Source of the DNA: Pseudothermotoga sp.
GTDB lineage: Bacteria > Thermotogota > Thermotogae > Thermotogales > DSM-5069
Assembly: GCA_025060105.1 (NCBI GenBank)
Contig: JANXCS010000011.1
Coordinates: 1 to 56,163 of the forward strand
DNA length: 56,163 bases
Direction: 5' to 3'
How positions within the stretch are numbered: the stretch's first letter is position 1; each line of letters begins with the position of its first letter. The translations under genes and the position numbers were made by a program. Below are positions 1 through 8,497 of this stretch, piece by piece. A model generated the notes under the pieces. The model ran no database searches. It was not told where the DNA came from and saw only the letters and a program-made list of their open reading frames with translations.

Positions 1-415
1 AGGGATGGAAACTAAGTTTGGTATACCCAATCGTCCCATCGTTTAAGTGTTTCAATCGAACCTTAGAGGGATGGAAACACAACTATGATGGTCTGTGGTC
101 CAAGTGGTGTGAACTCGGTTTCAATCGAACCTTAGAGGGATGGAAACTCAGGCTCGTAATTCTTTTCGATGTAATCGTAGTACGTTTCAATCGAACCTTA
201 GAGGGATGGAAACCAAAGCCGAACTAATCCGGCTCATTGACGCCTATGAAGTTTCAATCGAACCTTAGAGGGATGGAAACATCGGCTGTGGAATCCCTTC
301 GAGTTCTAACTTGAAATCGTTTCAATCGAACCTTAGAGGGATGGAAACGACAAAAAATAGGTTTGACACAAAAAAAGCTTGCAGAGTTTCAATCGAACCT
401 TAGAGGGATGGAAAC
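1..415 (+). CRISPR. CRISPR array, distal end, 6 full repeats plus 1 partial
   Basis: The window opens inside a repeat (last 12 nt at 1-12). Six identical 30-nt repeats follow at 49-78, 118-147, 184-213, 251-280, 319-348 and 386-415. Each begins GTTTCAATCG and ends GGGATGGAAAC. The six spacers are 36, 39, 36, 37, 38 and 37 nt. The repeat resembles the Thermotoga maritima type in its ends and length. Both strands end in GAAAC, so the sequence alone does not fix the orientation. I favour plus-strand transcription: an intrinsic terminator sits 32 nt after the last repeat, and only about 30 nt lie between them, too short for a leader on the minus strand. On that view this is the trailer end with the oldest spacers, yet the last repeat is not degenerate. 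No cas genes are in the window. Confidence 0.97.
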
Positions 416-446
416 ATAGGGACAATTGTAGACTAAGGTGTATTCG

Positions 447-475
447 AAAAGCCCGCTCAATGCGGGCTTTTTATT
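447..475. terminator. Bidirectional intrinsic terminator between CRISPR array and hflC
   Basis: A 6-bp GC stem (GCCCGC 451-456, GCGGGC 462-467) has a 5-nt loop and is flanked by AAAA on the left and TTTTTATTTT on the right. It works on the plus strand for the CRISPR transcript and on the minus strand for hflC, whose stop is about 20 nt away. Confidence 0.85.
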
Positions 476-496
476 TTGGATTGAATTTTAAAAAAG

Positions 497-1342
497 CTAT
501 TTCATCTGTTGTAGTATCGTTAGATCTTTGCCTACTATCACGACACTGTTTGGTATGATGGATCTGTAACTGTCGAGTGTTCTTAAAAGTTTGTAGAATT
601 CGTAGTCTTTCGAAAAGGCTTCTGCATAGATGCGTGTGGCGCTTGCTTCTCCTGAACCTTTTATTTTTTCAGCTTCACTCAACGCCTCCGCTCTCATGAT
701 TGCAGCTTTTTTATCAGCTTCTGAGCGGATCTTTTGAGCCTCTTTTTGTCCTTCTGCCCTTATTAGAGCGGCAATGCTTTGCCTTTCCGATTTCATTCTT
801 TCAAAAACAGCTTGCTGGTTTTCAGCCGGTAGGTCTGTGTGTTTGATCCTCACGTCCCTCACTTCGATACCAAATTCAGCCAGATTCTTCTTTGAAAATT
901 CGGTTATGTCCGTTAAGTACTGCCTTTCACCGGTCACTATATCGTCAAATTCGAGCTTCGCAAGGGTATTTCTCAAACCTGAGTAGACCACATCGTCTAT
1001 CCTCGATAGAGCCAGATTGACAGTCCTGACAGATTCAATGAATTTCTTTGGATCAGAGATTCTCCAAATGGCGTAGGTATCGACAAGCATGGTTTTTTTA
1101 TCGAGTGTGATGATCTTTTCAACGGGTATATCGTATATGTAATATCTCTTGCTCAGACGAACGATGCTATCCACGAAAGGTGTGCGCACGTACAAACCTG
1201 GTTCTGAAATAACTCTTCTTATCTCACCAAACCTTAAGACTATCGCGTATTGGGTTTGATCGACTATGAAGAAAGACAAAAAGATGAAGACAGTTGCTAT
1301 CGCAACTATGAACAGAACGGTCATTAGTACAACCCACTTCAT
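497..1342 (-). CDS. hflC: HflC, SPFH/stomatin-family membrane protein
   Basis: This 281-residue protein has one N-terminal membrane segment (about residues 5-27) followed by an SPFH/band 7 domain. The signature QTQYAIVLRFGEIRRV lies just after the membrane anchor, and a charged Ala/Glu-rich coiled coil (about 165-235, AEGQKEAQKIRSEADKKAA) follows. In known systems HflC forms a large membrane assembly with HflK that encloses the FtsH protease and modulates its turnover of membrane proteins. The start overlaps the hflK stop by 4 nt, so the two are translationally coupled, as expected for equimolar partners. Its end is followed by the shared terminator at 447-475. Confidence 0.93.
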   Translation of the reverse strand: MKWVVLMTVLFIVAIATVFIFLSFFIVDQTQYAIVLRFGEIRRVISEPGLYVRTPFVDSIVRLSKRYYIYDIPVEKIITLDKKTMLVDTYAIWRISDPKKFIESVRTVNLALSRIDDVVYSGLRNTLAKLEFDDIVTGERQYLTDITEFSKKNLAEFGIEVRDVRIKHTDLPAENQQAVFERMKSERQSIAALIRAEGQKEAQKIRSEADKKAAIMRAEALSEAEKIKGSGEASATRIYAEAFSKDYEFYKLLRTLDSYRSIIPNSVVIVGKDLTILQQMK

Positions 1343-2259
1343 TTTGAATCACCATCCATCAAGTTGCTGAGATTGAGAAAGGTGATCTTTTGAGATTCAT
1401 CCAGAATGATGATCCTTTTGGCTTTTGGGAGCACTTCTTCAAGTGTTTCTATCTTTAATCGTGTCTCAGTAATCTTTGGTGCTTTTTTGTATTCATTCAA
1501 TACACTCAAAAAACGCTGAGTCTCGCCGCCGGCTTGAAGTACTTTTTGCTGCGCGTAAGCTTCGGCTTCCAGTATGATCTTTTTGACTTCTCCTTCCACT
1601 GAAGGTATCAAATTGTTGGCGTACCTGAGTGCTTCGTTTATGTATCGTTCTTTGTCTTGTTTTGCGTTGTTCACATCATCGAAGGCAGCTATCACAGGTT
1701 CGGGTGGAACGACTTCTTGAAGTAAAACGTTCACAACGGTAATACCTATATCGTATTCGTCCAAAAGCTGTTGTGTGATTTGGTGAACTTCGTAAGCAAC
1801 TTTGTCACGTTCTGCCGTTAGGATCTCATCGACGGTTCTTTTAGCAATTCTTTCTCTTAAAGCAGATTCGGTGGTGAACTTCACAAGTTCTTCAGGTTTT
1901 TCAACCTTGAAAACGAATTTCACAGGGTCGTTCACACGAAACTGTACCACTGCCTCCACCGAGACTATGTTTCCATCACCTGTGAGCATCAAAGCTTCCT
2001 CTTTTTTGGTGGTGTACTGACCTGGCCTGATCGTTCGAAAACCGATTTCTTGTTTTCTGATCGTCTGTACATCGACTATAACGTGCGTTTGGAACGGGTA
2101 TGGCGCGTGAAAATGGATTCCAGGCCCTGTTGTATAGCTGTATTTCCCGAATGTCTTCACGAGCGCAACTTGCGAAGGATCAACTTGGTAGACACCACTC
2201 ATCAAGTAAACGATGGAGATGATTATTGCGATGATTATCACTATCGTTTTCACTGTCAA
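1339..2259 (-). CDS. hflK: HflK, SPFH/stomatin-family membrane protein
   Basis: This 306-residue partner of HflC has an N-terminal membrane helix (residues 5-22), then an SPFH domain beginning VDPSQVALVKTFGKY, and a helical region around 215-255 (EGEVKKIILEAEAYAQQKV) typical of the family. It lacks the long glycine-rich cytoplasmic N-tail seen in enterobacterial HflK, so the membrane helix is at the very start. Translation begins at a TTG (2257-2259) that has an excellent AGGAGGTGAT ribosome site 5 nt upstream. It is the first gene of a two-gene unit with hflC and is probably a scaffold limiting access of FtsH to membrane substrates. Confidence 0.92.
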   Translation of the reverse strand: MTVKTIVIIIAIIISIVYLMSGVYQVDPSQVALVKTFGKYSYTTGPGIHFHAPYPFQTHVIVDVQTIRKQEIGFRTIRPGQYTTKKEEALMLTGDGNIVSVEAVVQFRVNDPVKFVFKVEKPEELVKFTTESALRERIAKRTVDEILTAERDKVAYEVHQITQQLLDEYDIGITVVNVLLQEVVPPEPVIAAFDDVNNAKQDKERYINEALRYANNLIPSVEGEVKKIILEAEAYAQQKVLQAGGETQRFLSVLNEYKKAPKITETRLKIETLEEVLPKAKRIIILDESQKITFLNLSNLMDGDSK

Positions 2260-2283
2260 CTTTTATCACCTCCTGCTTCGATC

Positions 2284-2292
2284 AGTATAGCA
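2284..2292 (-). promoter_or_regulatory. Putative extended -10 promoter of hflKC
   Basis: On the minus strand the sequence reads TGCTATACT, an extended -10 element (TG-N-TATACT). It lies about 25 nt from the TTG start of hflK and leaves a very short 5' UTR containing the ribosome site. I see no good -35. Confidence 0.5.
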
Positions 2293-2654
2293 AATATGGC
2301 TGGCAAAAACCTTCAGACGTTCTTCGTCCTTCCAACGAGTATCTGCAGAAAAATTGAGAGCCACGTTGTACCAATTTGAATTGAGCGATGATCAAGTCAT
2401 TTTAAAAGCGGAAGCAATGGTGCAAAGAAGATCTAAAAAAGTGCTGATCTTCCCATGGGAAATATTGGTAAATAGTGTCCTTCATCGTTCATGATGATTG
2501 TGCTGTTGTGAGCAGAGAACTGGTTCGCTCAGAATCTGTATCTGCCAAGTTGTGATCTTGCATGTTTTGCCTTTCATCAGCGTCTGCATGGATGTTTTCA
2601 TTGCTTTGACAAATTGTCAAAGCTGTCACATTGTGGGATCGTCCAAGCTTCATC
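2290..2654. other. Intergenic region of about 365 nt with no convincing gene
   Basis: This gap lies between hflK and the secreted-protein gene. Short open frames exist on both strands (about 65 codons each), but they lack ribosome sites and have odd composition, rich in Cys and His or in Asn, Asp and Ser, so I do not call them. The one striking element is the palindrome listed separately. No clear terminator follows the gene that ends at 2655. Confidence 0.6.
2603..2623. repeat. Perfect 21-bp palindrome (10-bp arms, 1-nt centre)
   Basis: The arms are GCTTTGACAA and TTGTCAAAGC around a single A. Each strand contains TTGACA, a consensus -35 hexamer, in the mirror position. No T-run follows on either strand, so it is not an intrinsic terminator. 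It lies about 345 nt upstream of hflK and 32 nt beyond the stop of the secreted-protein gene. The size and symmetry fit a binding site for a dimeric regulator, but no paired -10 is obvious. Confidence 0.8.
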
Positions 2655-3707
2655 TCAACGTGCTGGTACAAAAACGGTTTTTGCAACCCAACGCTTGATG
2701 AAGTTGTGTGGTGAGAAGCGGTCTGCGTCTAATCCTGCCCAGAGTTGAGCTTTTATTTCTAGTTCCACGATTGGAGCGTTCAAAGGTAATTTTATGAACT
2801 CAGGCATGGTATAGCCGATCGAGCCTGGTCGATCCAACACAAAGTTTCTCACATCGTTCGTTTTTGGAGCTGAAGTGACGATGATCGCAAGGTTTGGATT
2901 GAAAGTACCGTAAGAGTGTGGAATGGAAGCCGTCTGGCCGTTTTGATATTTCACCGTTACCCAATAGACAAGATATTCATCCCAAGGTTGAGATACAGGT
3001 TCTGAATTGACAACAACGGTGATCTTCAACTCTTGTCCAGTCTCAAATGGCTCTGGCTCCACAATGATATCGACTATTTCCTTCGCATGGTAGTGTTGTC
3101 GAGTTTGAAGGGATTGGTCTTTCAAGGTAAACTGGCATTTCTGACCAGGCGCCGTGGTTTTCTGTAGGCAGATCCATTCAGCTTGAGCACTTTTGTGAAC
3201 CCCAGCGGTGGGTTGAGCGTAAACAGGTTCCATATCCAGATCGGCGATCACTGTGAAGTTTCTACAGGCCAAGGATGAAGCAGTTCTCCATCCCCAGATC
3301 TCTTTGTAGCCAGCTTCAAGATCGGCTTTAGTGATGTAAAAACCGACGATCTGGAAGCCTCCATATTGATAGCTATTTGGAAAGACTGACGTTGGGCCAT
3401 AGTAGATGAGAGGATTCGTTTCTGTTTCGCTGAGCTTCAATCCGATGAGCCTGATGCTCATGAGCTTTTGTTCACCTTCTTTCAAATCGAACGAATATAC
3501 GTTGGCTTGTGCCATAACCCTGATGAAATTGATTTTCACGCCGACGCTGATCGTGTCTCCTCCTTGAAATGTCTGAGGAACTGTGAGAATTTCGATCGAA
3601 TGAACGGTGAATCCTCCACTCACCACGTGCGTGAACGGTAATTTGATCTGAGCGAAATTCAATACCACTACAAGTGATAAAATAAATACTGCCAATCCTC
3701 TTTTCAC
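2655..3707 (-). CDS. Secreted protein of unknown function
   Basis: I do not recognise a family. I place the start at the GTG at 3705-3707, because a GAGGGGGTGATC ribosome site lies just upstream; this gives 350 residues. The N-terminus then reads MKRGLAVFILSLVVVLNFAQ, a clear signal peptide. The remainder is rich in beta-strand-like segments (IKLPFTHVVSGGFTVHSIEI, VEPEPFETGQELKITVVVNS), suggesting two or more immunoglobulin-like beta-sandwich modules in an exported protein. Four Cys (CRNF, ICLQ, QKCQF and nearby) lie mid-protein. It diverges from a chemoreceptor gene and is transcribed alone. A role at the cell surface or outer toga is only a guess. Confidence 0.8.
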   Translation of the reverse strand: MKRGLAVFILSLVVVLNFAQIKLPFTHVVSGGFTVHSIEILTVPQTFQGGDTISVGVKINFIRVMAQANVYSFDLKEGEQKLMSIRLIGLKLSETETNPLIYYGPTSVFPNSYQYGGFQIVGFYITKADLEAGYKEIWGWRTASSLACRNFTVIADLDMEPVYAQPTAGVHKSAQAEWICLQKTTAPGQKCQFTLKDQSLQTRQHYHAKEIVDIIVEPEPFETGQELKITVVVNSEPVSQPWDEYLVYWVTVKYQNGQTASIPHSYGTFNPNLAIIVTSAPKTNDVRNFVLDRPGSIGYTMPEFIKLPLNAPIVELEIKAQLWAGLDADRFSPHNFIKRWVAKTVFVPAR

Positions 3708-3740
3708 ACCGATCACCCCCTCGGATGGTCCGATGAATGA

Positions 3741-3769
3741 ATTATACGCCAAGAACTGTGATGTAATAT
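3741..3769. promoter_or_regulatory. Divergent promoter region
   Basis: On the minus strand a perfect TATAAT (3741-3746) serves the secreted-protein gene, with the ribosome site about 20 nt beyond. On the plus strand TAATAT (3764-3769) could serve the chemoreceptor. Neither has a strong -35. The two genes are 88 nt apart. Confidence 0.45.
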
Positions 3770-3795
3770 GAACATTTCGATGGGAAGGTGATAAC

Positions 3796-5535
3796 GTGAG
3801 TTCGGTTAATCATGCAGAAATTAGGAAATTCGAAAGATCGGTTTTGAAAAGTTTATTGTTCGTACTCTTCGTGGTTGACCCTCTGGCGTTGTTGTTTTCA
3901 TATTACGTGTTCGCCGGACTAGGAAAGTACCCCGTTTGGATAATCTTACTAGGTTATGCCATCATGTTGGCTGCCCTTGCACCCATCACTATTTACGTTG
4001 CGATTCTTCTTGCGAGAAAAGCTTTCGGAGAAGTTAAGTACAATCTTCCAACGGTACTGGCCCTGCTCATATTTTCTTTGAACTTTTCGTCAGCGACGTT
4101 CATTGGTTTCATAGCGAGGCTCATTCGACCCCTGCCTACCGAAACTTTAATATTGAGATTGGCTGGCGCGCTAGCCATAAACGTGAACATAATCGCCGTA
4201 TTAGTGTTGATTTATTCGCAATCAAAGTTTTTGAGAGAATACGAAGGTCCAAGTTATTCGAACATCATGGTACCGATGTCTCTAAAGTTAACGCTCACTG
4301 TTTTGTCGATTTCGATGTGGATTGCGCCTATCCTTCTGAAATACATGCTTTCGAAAGTGGTGTTGAGTGAGGAGATACAGAGAAATTTTGTAATAATGAG
4401 TGTGATTTTGAATGTGATTTTGGCCGTCTTGGTCATCTTACTTTCAAAGCGCATTCTGTCTGGACTGCCAGGAATAGTGAACTTGTTGAATGAAATGTCG
4501 TCAGGCAATTTGGTAAATCATGTGACGGTCGGTTCGGTTGATGAATTCAGATACATCTGCGGTAAGTTGAACGATGCGAGTCGGGGTATCTCAGAAATTT
4601 TGAGAGAAACTTTGCAGATATCCTCTTCATCGTTGAGAACTCTGAAAGATTTGATGAGCAGTTTCAACGTTTTTGAGAATATCGCGAGAAGTACTATTGA
4701 ATCAGTCCAAAGTCAGCAAAGGGGTGTCGAGCGCATAACCAGTTCTACCGAGCAGATCGCCACAAATATCCAACAATTGGCTTCTCAGGCGCAGTCGCTC
4801 GCAGATCTGGCGATCAAGGTTCAAAGGTTGTCTGAAGCACTCGACGAAAGATCTAAGTCGAGTGCCAGTGAACTTGCGAGAGCAAAGAGCGTAACGTCTA
4901 GCTTCGTTGAGGAATATGAAACTCTCGAAAGGGAAATCCACAAACTGATGAGTGCGACGAAGAACATCGAAGGGATAGTGGAATCTGTCAGGAGCATAGC
5001 TGAACAAACTAATCTGCTCGCATTGAATGCGGCGATCGAAGCGGCGAGGGCTGGGGAAGCAGGAAGAGGTTTTGCCGTGGTGGCAGAGGAGATAAGGAAA
5101 CTGTCAGAAGAAACCAGACGCTCAACCGATACGGTGATATCGACGATCCAATCCGTTGAAGAGTCATCAAAATCTCTGAATCGACAGATAGAAAAATTGA
5201 GACAAGATATCGAATCCACGGAAAAGAGTTATGAAAACTTGTTCGAAACGTTCGATTATTTGAACAAAGCCATCGCGGAATTGAGAGCCACCATAGACAC
5301 TCTCGCTTCGAGCAGTGAAGAGCAGAGTGCCGCGGTTGAGGAAATGAATAGTGGAGTCAACGAGATAGCTAGCAACATCAGCAAAATATCGGCACAAGGT
5401 GGTGAAGTCTCGGTGAACATGCAAAAACTGAGCGAACACATCTCTGAGCTTGTAACGAAGCTGAAGGATGTTGCGATTTCTTTTGAAACACTGATGGGTT
5501 CGCTCCGAAGGTTCAAACTTGAGCGTTCAACGTGA
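3796..5535 (+). CDS. Methyl-accepting chemotaxis protein with polytopic membrane input domain
   Basis: This 579-residue chemoreceptor starts at GTG with a GGGAAGGTGAT ribosome site. Residues about 15-220 contain roughly six hydrophobic helices with short loops and no sizeable extracytoplasmic domain. A HAMP-like linker follows at about 220-275 ([20 protein letters not shown]), then a long coiled coil. The conserved signalling tip is at about 398-436 ([20 protein letters not shown], then [17 protein letters not shown]). The tip contacts CheA and CheW. Most receptors have two membrane helices around a periplasmic sensor, so this one probably senses something in or near the membrane, such as energy state or lipids, or pairs with another protein. 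It stands alone and converges on the MntP-like gene with a 22-nt gap. Confidence 0.92.
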   Translation: MSSVNHAEIRKFERSVLKSLLFVLFVVDPLALLFSYYVFAGLGKYPVWIILLGYAIMLAALAPITIYVAILLARKAFGEVKYNLPTVLALLIFSLNFSSATFIGFIARLIRPLPTETLILRLAGALAINVNIIAVLVLIYSQSKFLREYEGPSYSNIMVPMSLKLTLTVLSISMWIAPILLKYMLSKVVLSEEIQRNFVIMSVILNVILAVLVILLSKRILSGLPGIVNLLNEMSSGNLVNHVTVGSVDEFRYICGKLNDASRGISEILRETLQISSSSLRTLKDLMSSFNVFENIARSTIESVQSQQRGVERITSSTEQIATNIQQLASQAQSLADLAIKVQRLSEALDERSKSSASELARAKSVTSSFVEEYETLEREIHKLMSATKNIEGIVESVRSIAEQTNLLALNAAIEAARAGEAGRGFAVVAEEIRKLSEETRRSTDTVISTIQSVEESSKSLNRQIEKLRQDIESTEKSYENLFETFDYLNKAIAELRATIDTLASSSEEQSAAVEEMNSGVNEIASNISKISAQGGEVSVNMQKLSEHISELVTKLKDVAISFETLMGSLRRFKLERST

Positions 5536-5557
5536 GGGGAACGTCCTTTAGCGAAGT

Positions 5558-6151
5558 TTAACGTTTTAAATTCGGAAGAATCAGATCCAAAAACTCGATG
5601 ATTCCGAGCGCGATCAGAATCGAACCAGAAAGAATCGAAGGAATTCTTTTACTTAGACGTTTTATCCAGCCACTCAAAAATACAGCGAGGTATATCAAGA
5701 CGGTGTTGGTCAAAACTACAGCGATTATTATCCACAGAATCGGGGTTCCTAGGAATGGAAAACCTATACCCACGGCTCCTTCATCGAAACTTCCCAGAGT
5801 GCCGAAGACCATCAATGCCCAGAAAGATGAGACGTTCCTCGCCAGTTTGATTTGCTCATCCTCAAATGCCTCTTTGATGATCCACACCCCAACACCACAA
5901 AAAACGATCAAGACCACCCAGGCGCTGAAGGAAGCGATCCATTTGTAAATCACTAGTCCCAATAGCCATCCGAGCAGAGGTAACATTACAGTTGATGCGG
6001 AGAATGCGATCGCCATCTTTCCAGCATGGATCATTCGCTCTCTGAGCTTTTCACTCGGTATCAGTAAGCTCAGAGCGAAAGCAAGACCAAAATCATCGAA
6101 AGATAATCCGAGCGCCAACAAAATTAATGTTAAATAATCTACCTTGCTCAT
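5558..6151 (-). CDS. MntP-like (DUF204) membrane protein, putative divalent-metal exporter
   Basis: This 197-residue protein has about six membrane helices and an internal two-fold repeat. The acidic signature LLALGLSFDDFGLAFALSL near residues 11-29 is echoed by FGTLGSFDEGAVGIGF near 116-131. In MntP manganese exporters the corresponding Asp/Glu residues in helices 1 and 4 line the transport path. The acidic pair is here, but the rest of the family motif is diverged, so substrate is uncertain. The gene starts 3 nt after pyrE stops and is the last of the pyr operon, which links its expression to pyrimidine synthesis for no obvious reason. Confidence 0.65.
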   Translation of the reverse strand: MSKVDYLTLILLALGLSFDDFGLAFALSLLIPSEKLRERMIHAGKMAIAFSASTVMLPLLGWLLGLVIYKWIASFSAWVVLIVFCGVGVWIIKEAFEDEQIKLARNVSSFWALMVFGTLGSFDEGAVGIGFPFLGTPILWIIIAVVLTNTVLIYLAVFLSGWIKRLSKRIPSILSGSILIALGIIEFLDLILPNLKR

Positions 6152-6154
6152 TTA

Positions 6155-6712
6155 TCAGCTTTTCCTACTTCCCGGTTTCACCAAAGGTACGTTTCGCTCG
6201 CAGAGTGGACAGTTGTCTGGCTCGTATATGGGAAGCTGCAATTTCGCAAGTGAATAGAACGATACGTCGAAGGGGAGTTTTTCGATGGATCTGTCAACGA
6301 TGCTGGCGATACAGCAAACTTTTCCACCGTGTTCTTCGACAACCTGGATCACTTCAAGGACAGATTTGCCGGTCGTTGTGACGTCTTCCACGATCGCCAC
6401 CCTTTCACCCGTTTCTATGTGGAATTCCCTTCTGAGCTTCATCGTTCCATTTTCTCTTTCGGTGAACATCGCACGTGTTCCTAATTGCCGTGCCACTTCA
6501 TAGGCCAGAATAACCCCACCCAACGCGGGACCTATGACGACGGTTGGTTTATGATGTGCTATTTTTTCAGCGATCGCCTTACCGATTTTTTCACCGTACT
6601 CGGGATATTCGAATATCTTGGCACACTGAATATACTTTGAAGAGTGTTTACCGGAAGAGAGCAGAAAATGCCCCTCGAGAATGGCTCCAACTTTCAAGAG
6701 CAATTCAAGCAT
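6155..6712 (-). CDS. pyrE: Orotate phosphoribosyltransferase
   Basis: This 185-residue enzyme joins orotate to PRPP to give orotidine 5'-phosphate, the fifth step of UMP synthesis. The PRPP-binding motif VAIVEDVTTTGKSVLEVI is near residues 108-125, and the substrate loop GHFLLSSGKHSSKYIQ near 14-29 is typical. The C-terminus carries a Cys-x2-Cys tail (NCPLCERN, about 167-174), as in the Thermus/Thermotoga-type short PyrE. It overlaps pyrF by 8 nt. Confidence 0.95.
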   Translation of the reverse strand: MLELLLKVGAILEGHFLLSSGKHSSKYIQCAKIFEYPEYGEKIGKAIAEKIAHHKPTVVIGPALGGVILAYEVARQLGTRAMFTERENGTMKLRREFHIETGERVAIVEDVTTTGKSVLEVIQVVEEHGGKVCCIASIVDRSIEKLPFDVSFYSLAKLQLPIYEPDNCPLCERNVPLVKPGSRKS

Positions 6713-7313
6713 GGACGAACCTCCTCATCTTCTCCATCGTGGCCTTTGGATCTTGACTTTTATAAATTTCTCTCCCTATAACAGCGAAGTCTGCCACACC
6801 TTTGATTTGCTCGAGCGTGACTGTGTCCTTTTGATCATCAGCTCCTCTTTCCATTCGCACACCGGGAACGAGTATTTTGCCCGAGATCTTTTTTCTCAAT
6901 TTTATCGCCCAACTTCCAGGAAGGACGAAGGAACAACCCAACAGTCTGAGTGTCTCCACTTGGTGTGCGTATTCTTCCAACGAACCTTCGATGGAAGTGA
7001 GCTTTACCACAACGAAGATGAGTTTGCTTGTGCTTTCCAAAGCGGCTTTGATAGAGTCGATGCCAGCGGCTGCATGCAACGTGAAACCAACAACTGAAGG
7101 ATGGTCCCAAGCTTTGATCGATCTGATGATGGTGGATGGTATATCTGTGAACTTGAGATCGAGGATGACTTTCAGATCTCTCTTCGCCAACTCGTCCAAA
7201 ACGTGTTTACCCAAGACTGCGAGGTTGTGCCCCACTTTGACGTGTTCAAAACTACCGTATTGATCGATGAACTCGATGGGATTTTCCATGTCCAAACTCA
7301 GCACCAGTTTCAT
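6705..7313 (-). CDS. pyrF: Orotidine 5'-phosphate decarboxylase
   Basis: This 202-residue TIM-barrel enzyme makes UMP from OMP. The catalytic Asp-Lys network appears in VILDLKFTDIPST (about residues 49-61). The phosphate-binding segment PGVRMERGADDQKD is near 147-160, and VIGREIYKS closes the barrel. It starts 12 nt after the alcohol dehydrogenase stop and overlaps pyrE, so pyrF-pyrE are translated together as the last two pathway steps. Confidence 0.96.
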   Translation of the reverse strand: MKLVLSLDMENPIEFIDQYGSFEHVKVGHNLAVLGKHVLDELAKRDLKVILDLKFTDIPSTIIRSIKAWDHPSVVGFTLHAAAGIDSIKAALESTSKLIFVVVKLTSIEGSLEEYAHQVETLRLLGCSFVLPGSWAIKLRKKISGKILVPGVRMERGADDQKDTVTLEQIKGVADFAVIGREIYKSQDPKATMEKMRRFVHA

Positions 7314-7325
7314 TCTCTCACCTCC

Positions 7326-8483
7326 TCAGAGTGCCATTTTCATAATTTCAACGAGATCTTTCTCTTCAAGTTTCTTTGGACTTTTCACGACGACACCTTT
7401 CATGATCCTGTATGCAACCTTTGCAATTTCTGGAAGATCTTGTTCTTTAAAACCGAAGTTTGACAGTTTCTGATTCAAGCCGAAAAGATCTTGAAATTCG
7501 AAAAGTTTCTCGATGAAAAGCTTTGCAGCCTTCTCTACTTTGAACTCATCGATGTTGAAAACTTCTTTGGTGAGCACGGCAAGCCTTTCTTTGCATTCAT
7601 CGAACATATACTGAAGTAAATATGGGCCAGTGATGCACAGACCGAGTCCATGCGGTAATTTTTCATTGAAACCGCTCAACCCGTGCTCTATCGCATGGTT
7701 TGCTATGACGCCTGTGAGTGTTTCCGTGATGCCAGCTTCCGTACTGGCCCAAGCGAGATTGGTCCTAGCATCGATGTCCTGGCCGTTTCTGTATGCTCTG
7801 GTGAGATAGTTGATGATCCTTTTCATCGAGTCTAAAGCCAGCAGGTCTGAATACGGATTGGCATCGATGTTCAAAAAAGCTTCCAGGGAGTGATAAAATG
7901 CATCCATCGAAGTGTACGCAGTTTGATCTTTCGGCAAACTCACCATGAGTGAAGGATCGACGATAGAAACTCTGGGAAAGATCACATCGTAACCTATACC
8001 AACTTTTTCCTTCGTTCGTGGATTGGTGATCACGGCGAATGGATCCGCTTCGGTGCCTGTACCATGCGTTGTTGGTATCGCGACGATGGGTAGTGCCGAG
8101 GTTGGTTTTTTCTTACCACCGGCGTGCGTGTAGTTCCAAAAGCTATCTTTCATTGCAGCAGCGATAGCGATGGCTTTTGCCGAATCGATGGCGCTTCCTC
8201 CGCCAAGGCCGATTATGAAATCTACATTTTTCTCAATCGCCATCTTCGCAGCTTCGTCCACATGATCACTGATCGGGTTGGGTTGAACTTTGTCGAAAAC
8301 GACACTATCGATGTCGACATCTTTTAATGATTTGATCACTTTATCTAGAATCCCCGTTTCTTTAGTACTCTTTCTTCCTGTCACGATCATGGCCTTTCTG
8401 CCGAGATTTTTCACAAGTTCTGACAGTTTTTCAATCGCTCCCAGCCCAAAGACGATCTTTGTGGGAAGATAGCTTATGAACAT
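7326..8483 (-). CDS. Iron-containing alcohol dehydrogenase
   Basis: This is a family III (Fe-ADH) dehydrogenase of 385 residues. A nucleotide-binding Rossmann-like part contains GLGGGSAIDSAKA. The metal site is in the helical half: Asp and His in SMDAFYHSLEAF, then HAIEHGLSG and LPHGLGLCI supply the other His ligands. It probably interconverts an alcohol and an aldehyde with NAD(P)H. I chose the ATG at 8481-8483, which follows AAGGAGGGGG by 5 nt; an ATG 18 nt upstream overlaps the pyrD stop but is itself inside the ribosome site. It sits inside the pyr operon between pyrD and pyrF, an odd place for this activity. Confidence 0.92.
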   Translation of the reverse strand: MFISYLPTKIVFGLGAIEKLSELVKNLGRKAMIVTGRKSTKETGILDKVIKSLKDVDIDSVVFDKVQPNPISDHVDEAAKMAIEKNVDFIIGLGGGSAIDSAKAIAIAAAMKDSFWNYTHAGGKKKPTSALPIVAIPTTHGTGTEADPFAVITNPRTKEKVGIGYDVIFPRVSIVDPSLMVSLPKDQTAYTSMDAFYHSLEAFLNIDANPYSDLLALDSMKRIINYLTRAYRNGQDIDARTNLAWASTEAGITETLTGVIANHAIEHGLSGFNEKLPHGLGLCITGPYLLQYMFDECKERLAVLTKEVFNIDEFKVEKAAKLFIEKLFEFQDLFGLNQKLSNFGFKEQDLPEIAKVAYRIMKGVVVKSPKKLEEKDLVEIMKMAL

Positions 8484-8497
8484 GAAAACCCCCTCCT

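Noticed and set aside
18-227. A 69-codon plus-strand frame over the CRISPR array
   Set aside because: It is made of the translated repeat (FNRTLEGWK three times) and has no gene context.
2489-2698. Small ORFs in the 2290-2654 gap
   Set aside because: Both strands have about 65 codons with unusual composition and no ribosome site; the palindrome lies within both.
4702-5516. Minus-strand ORFs inside the first chemoreceptor
   Set aside because: They are shadows of the coiled-coil coding frame, rich in Ser and Leu, and have no ribosome sites.
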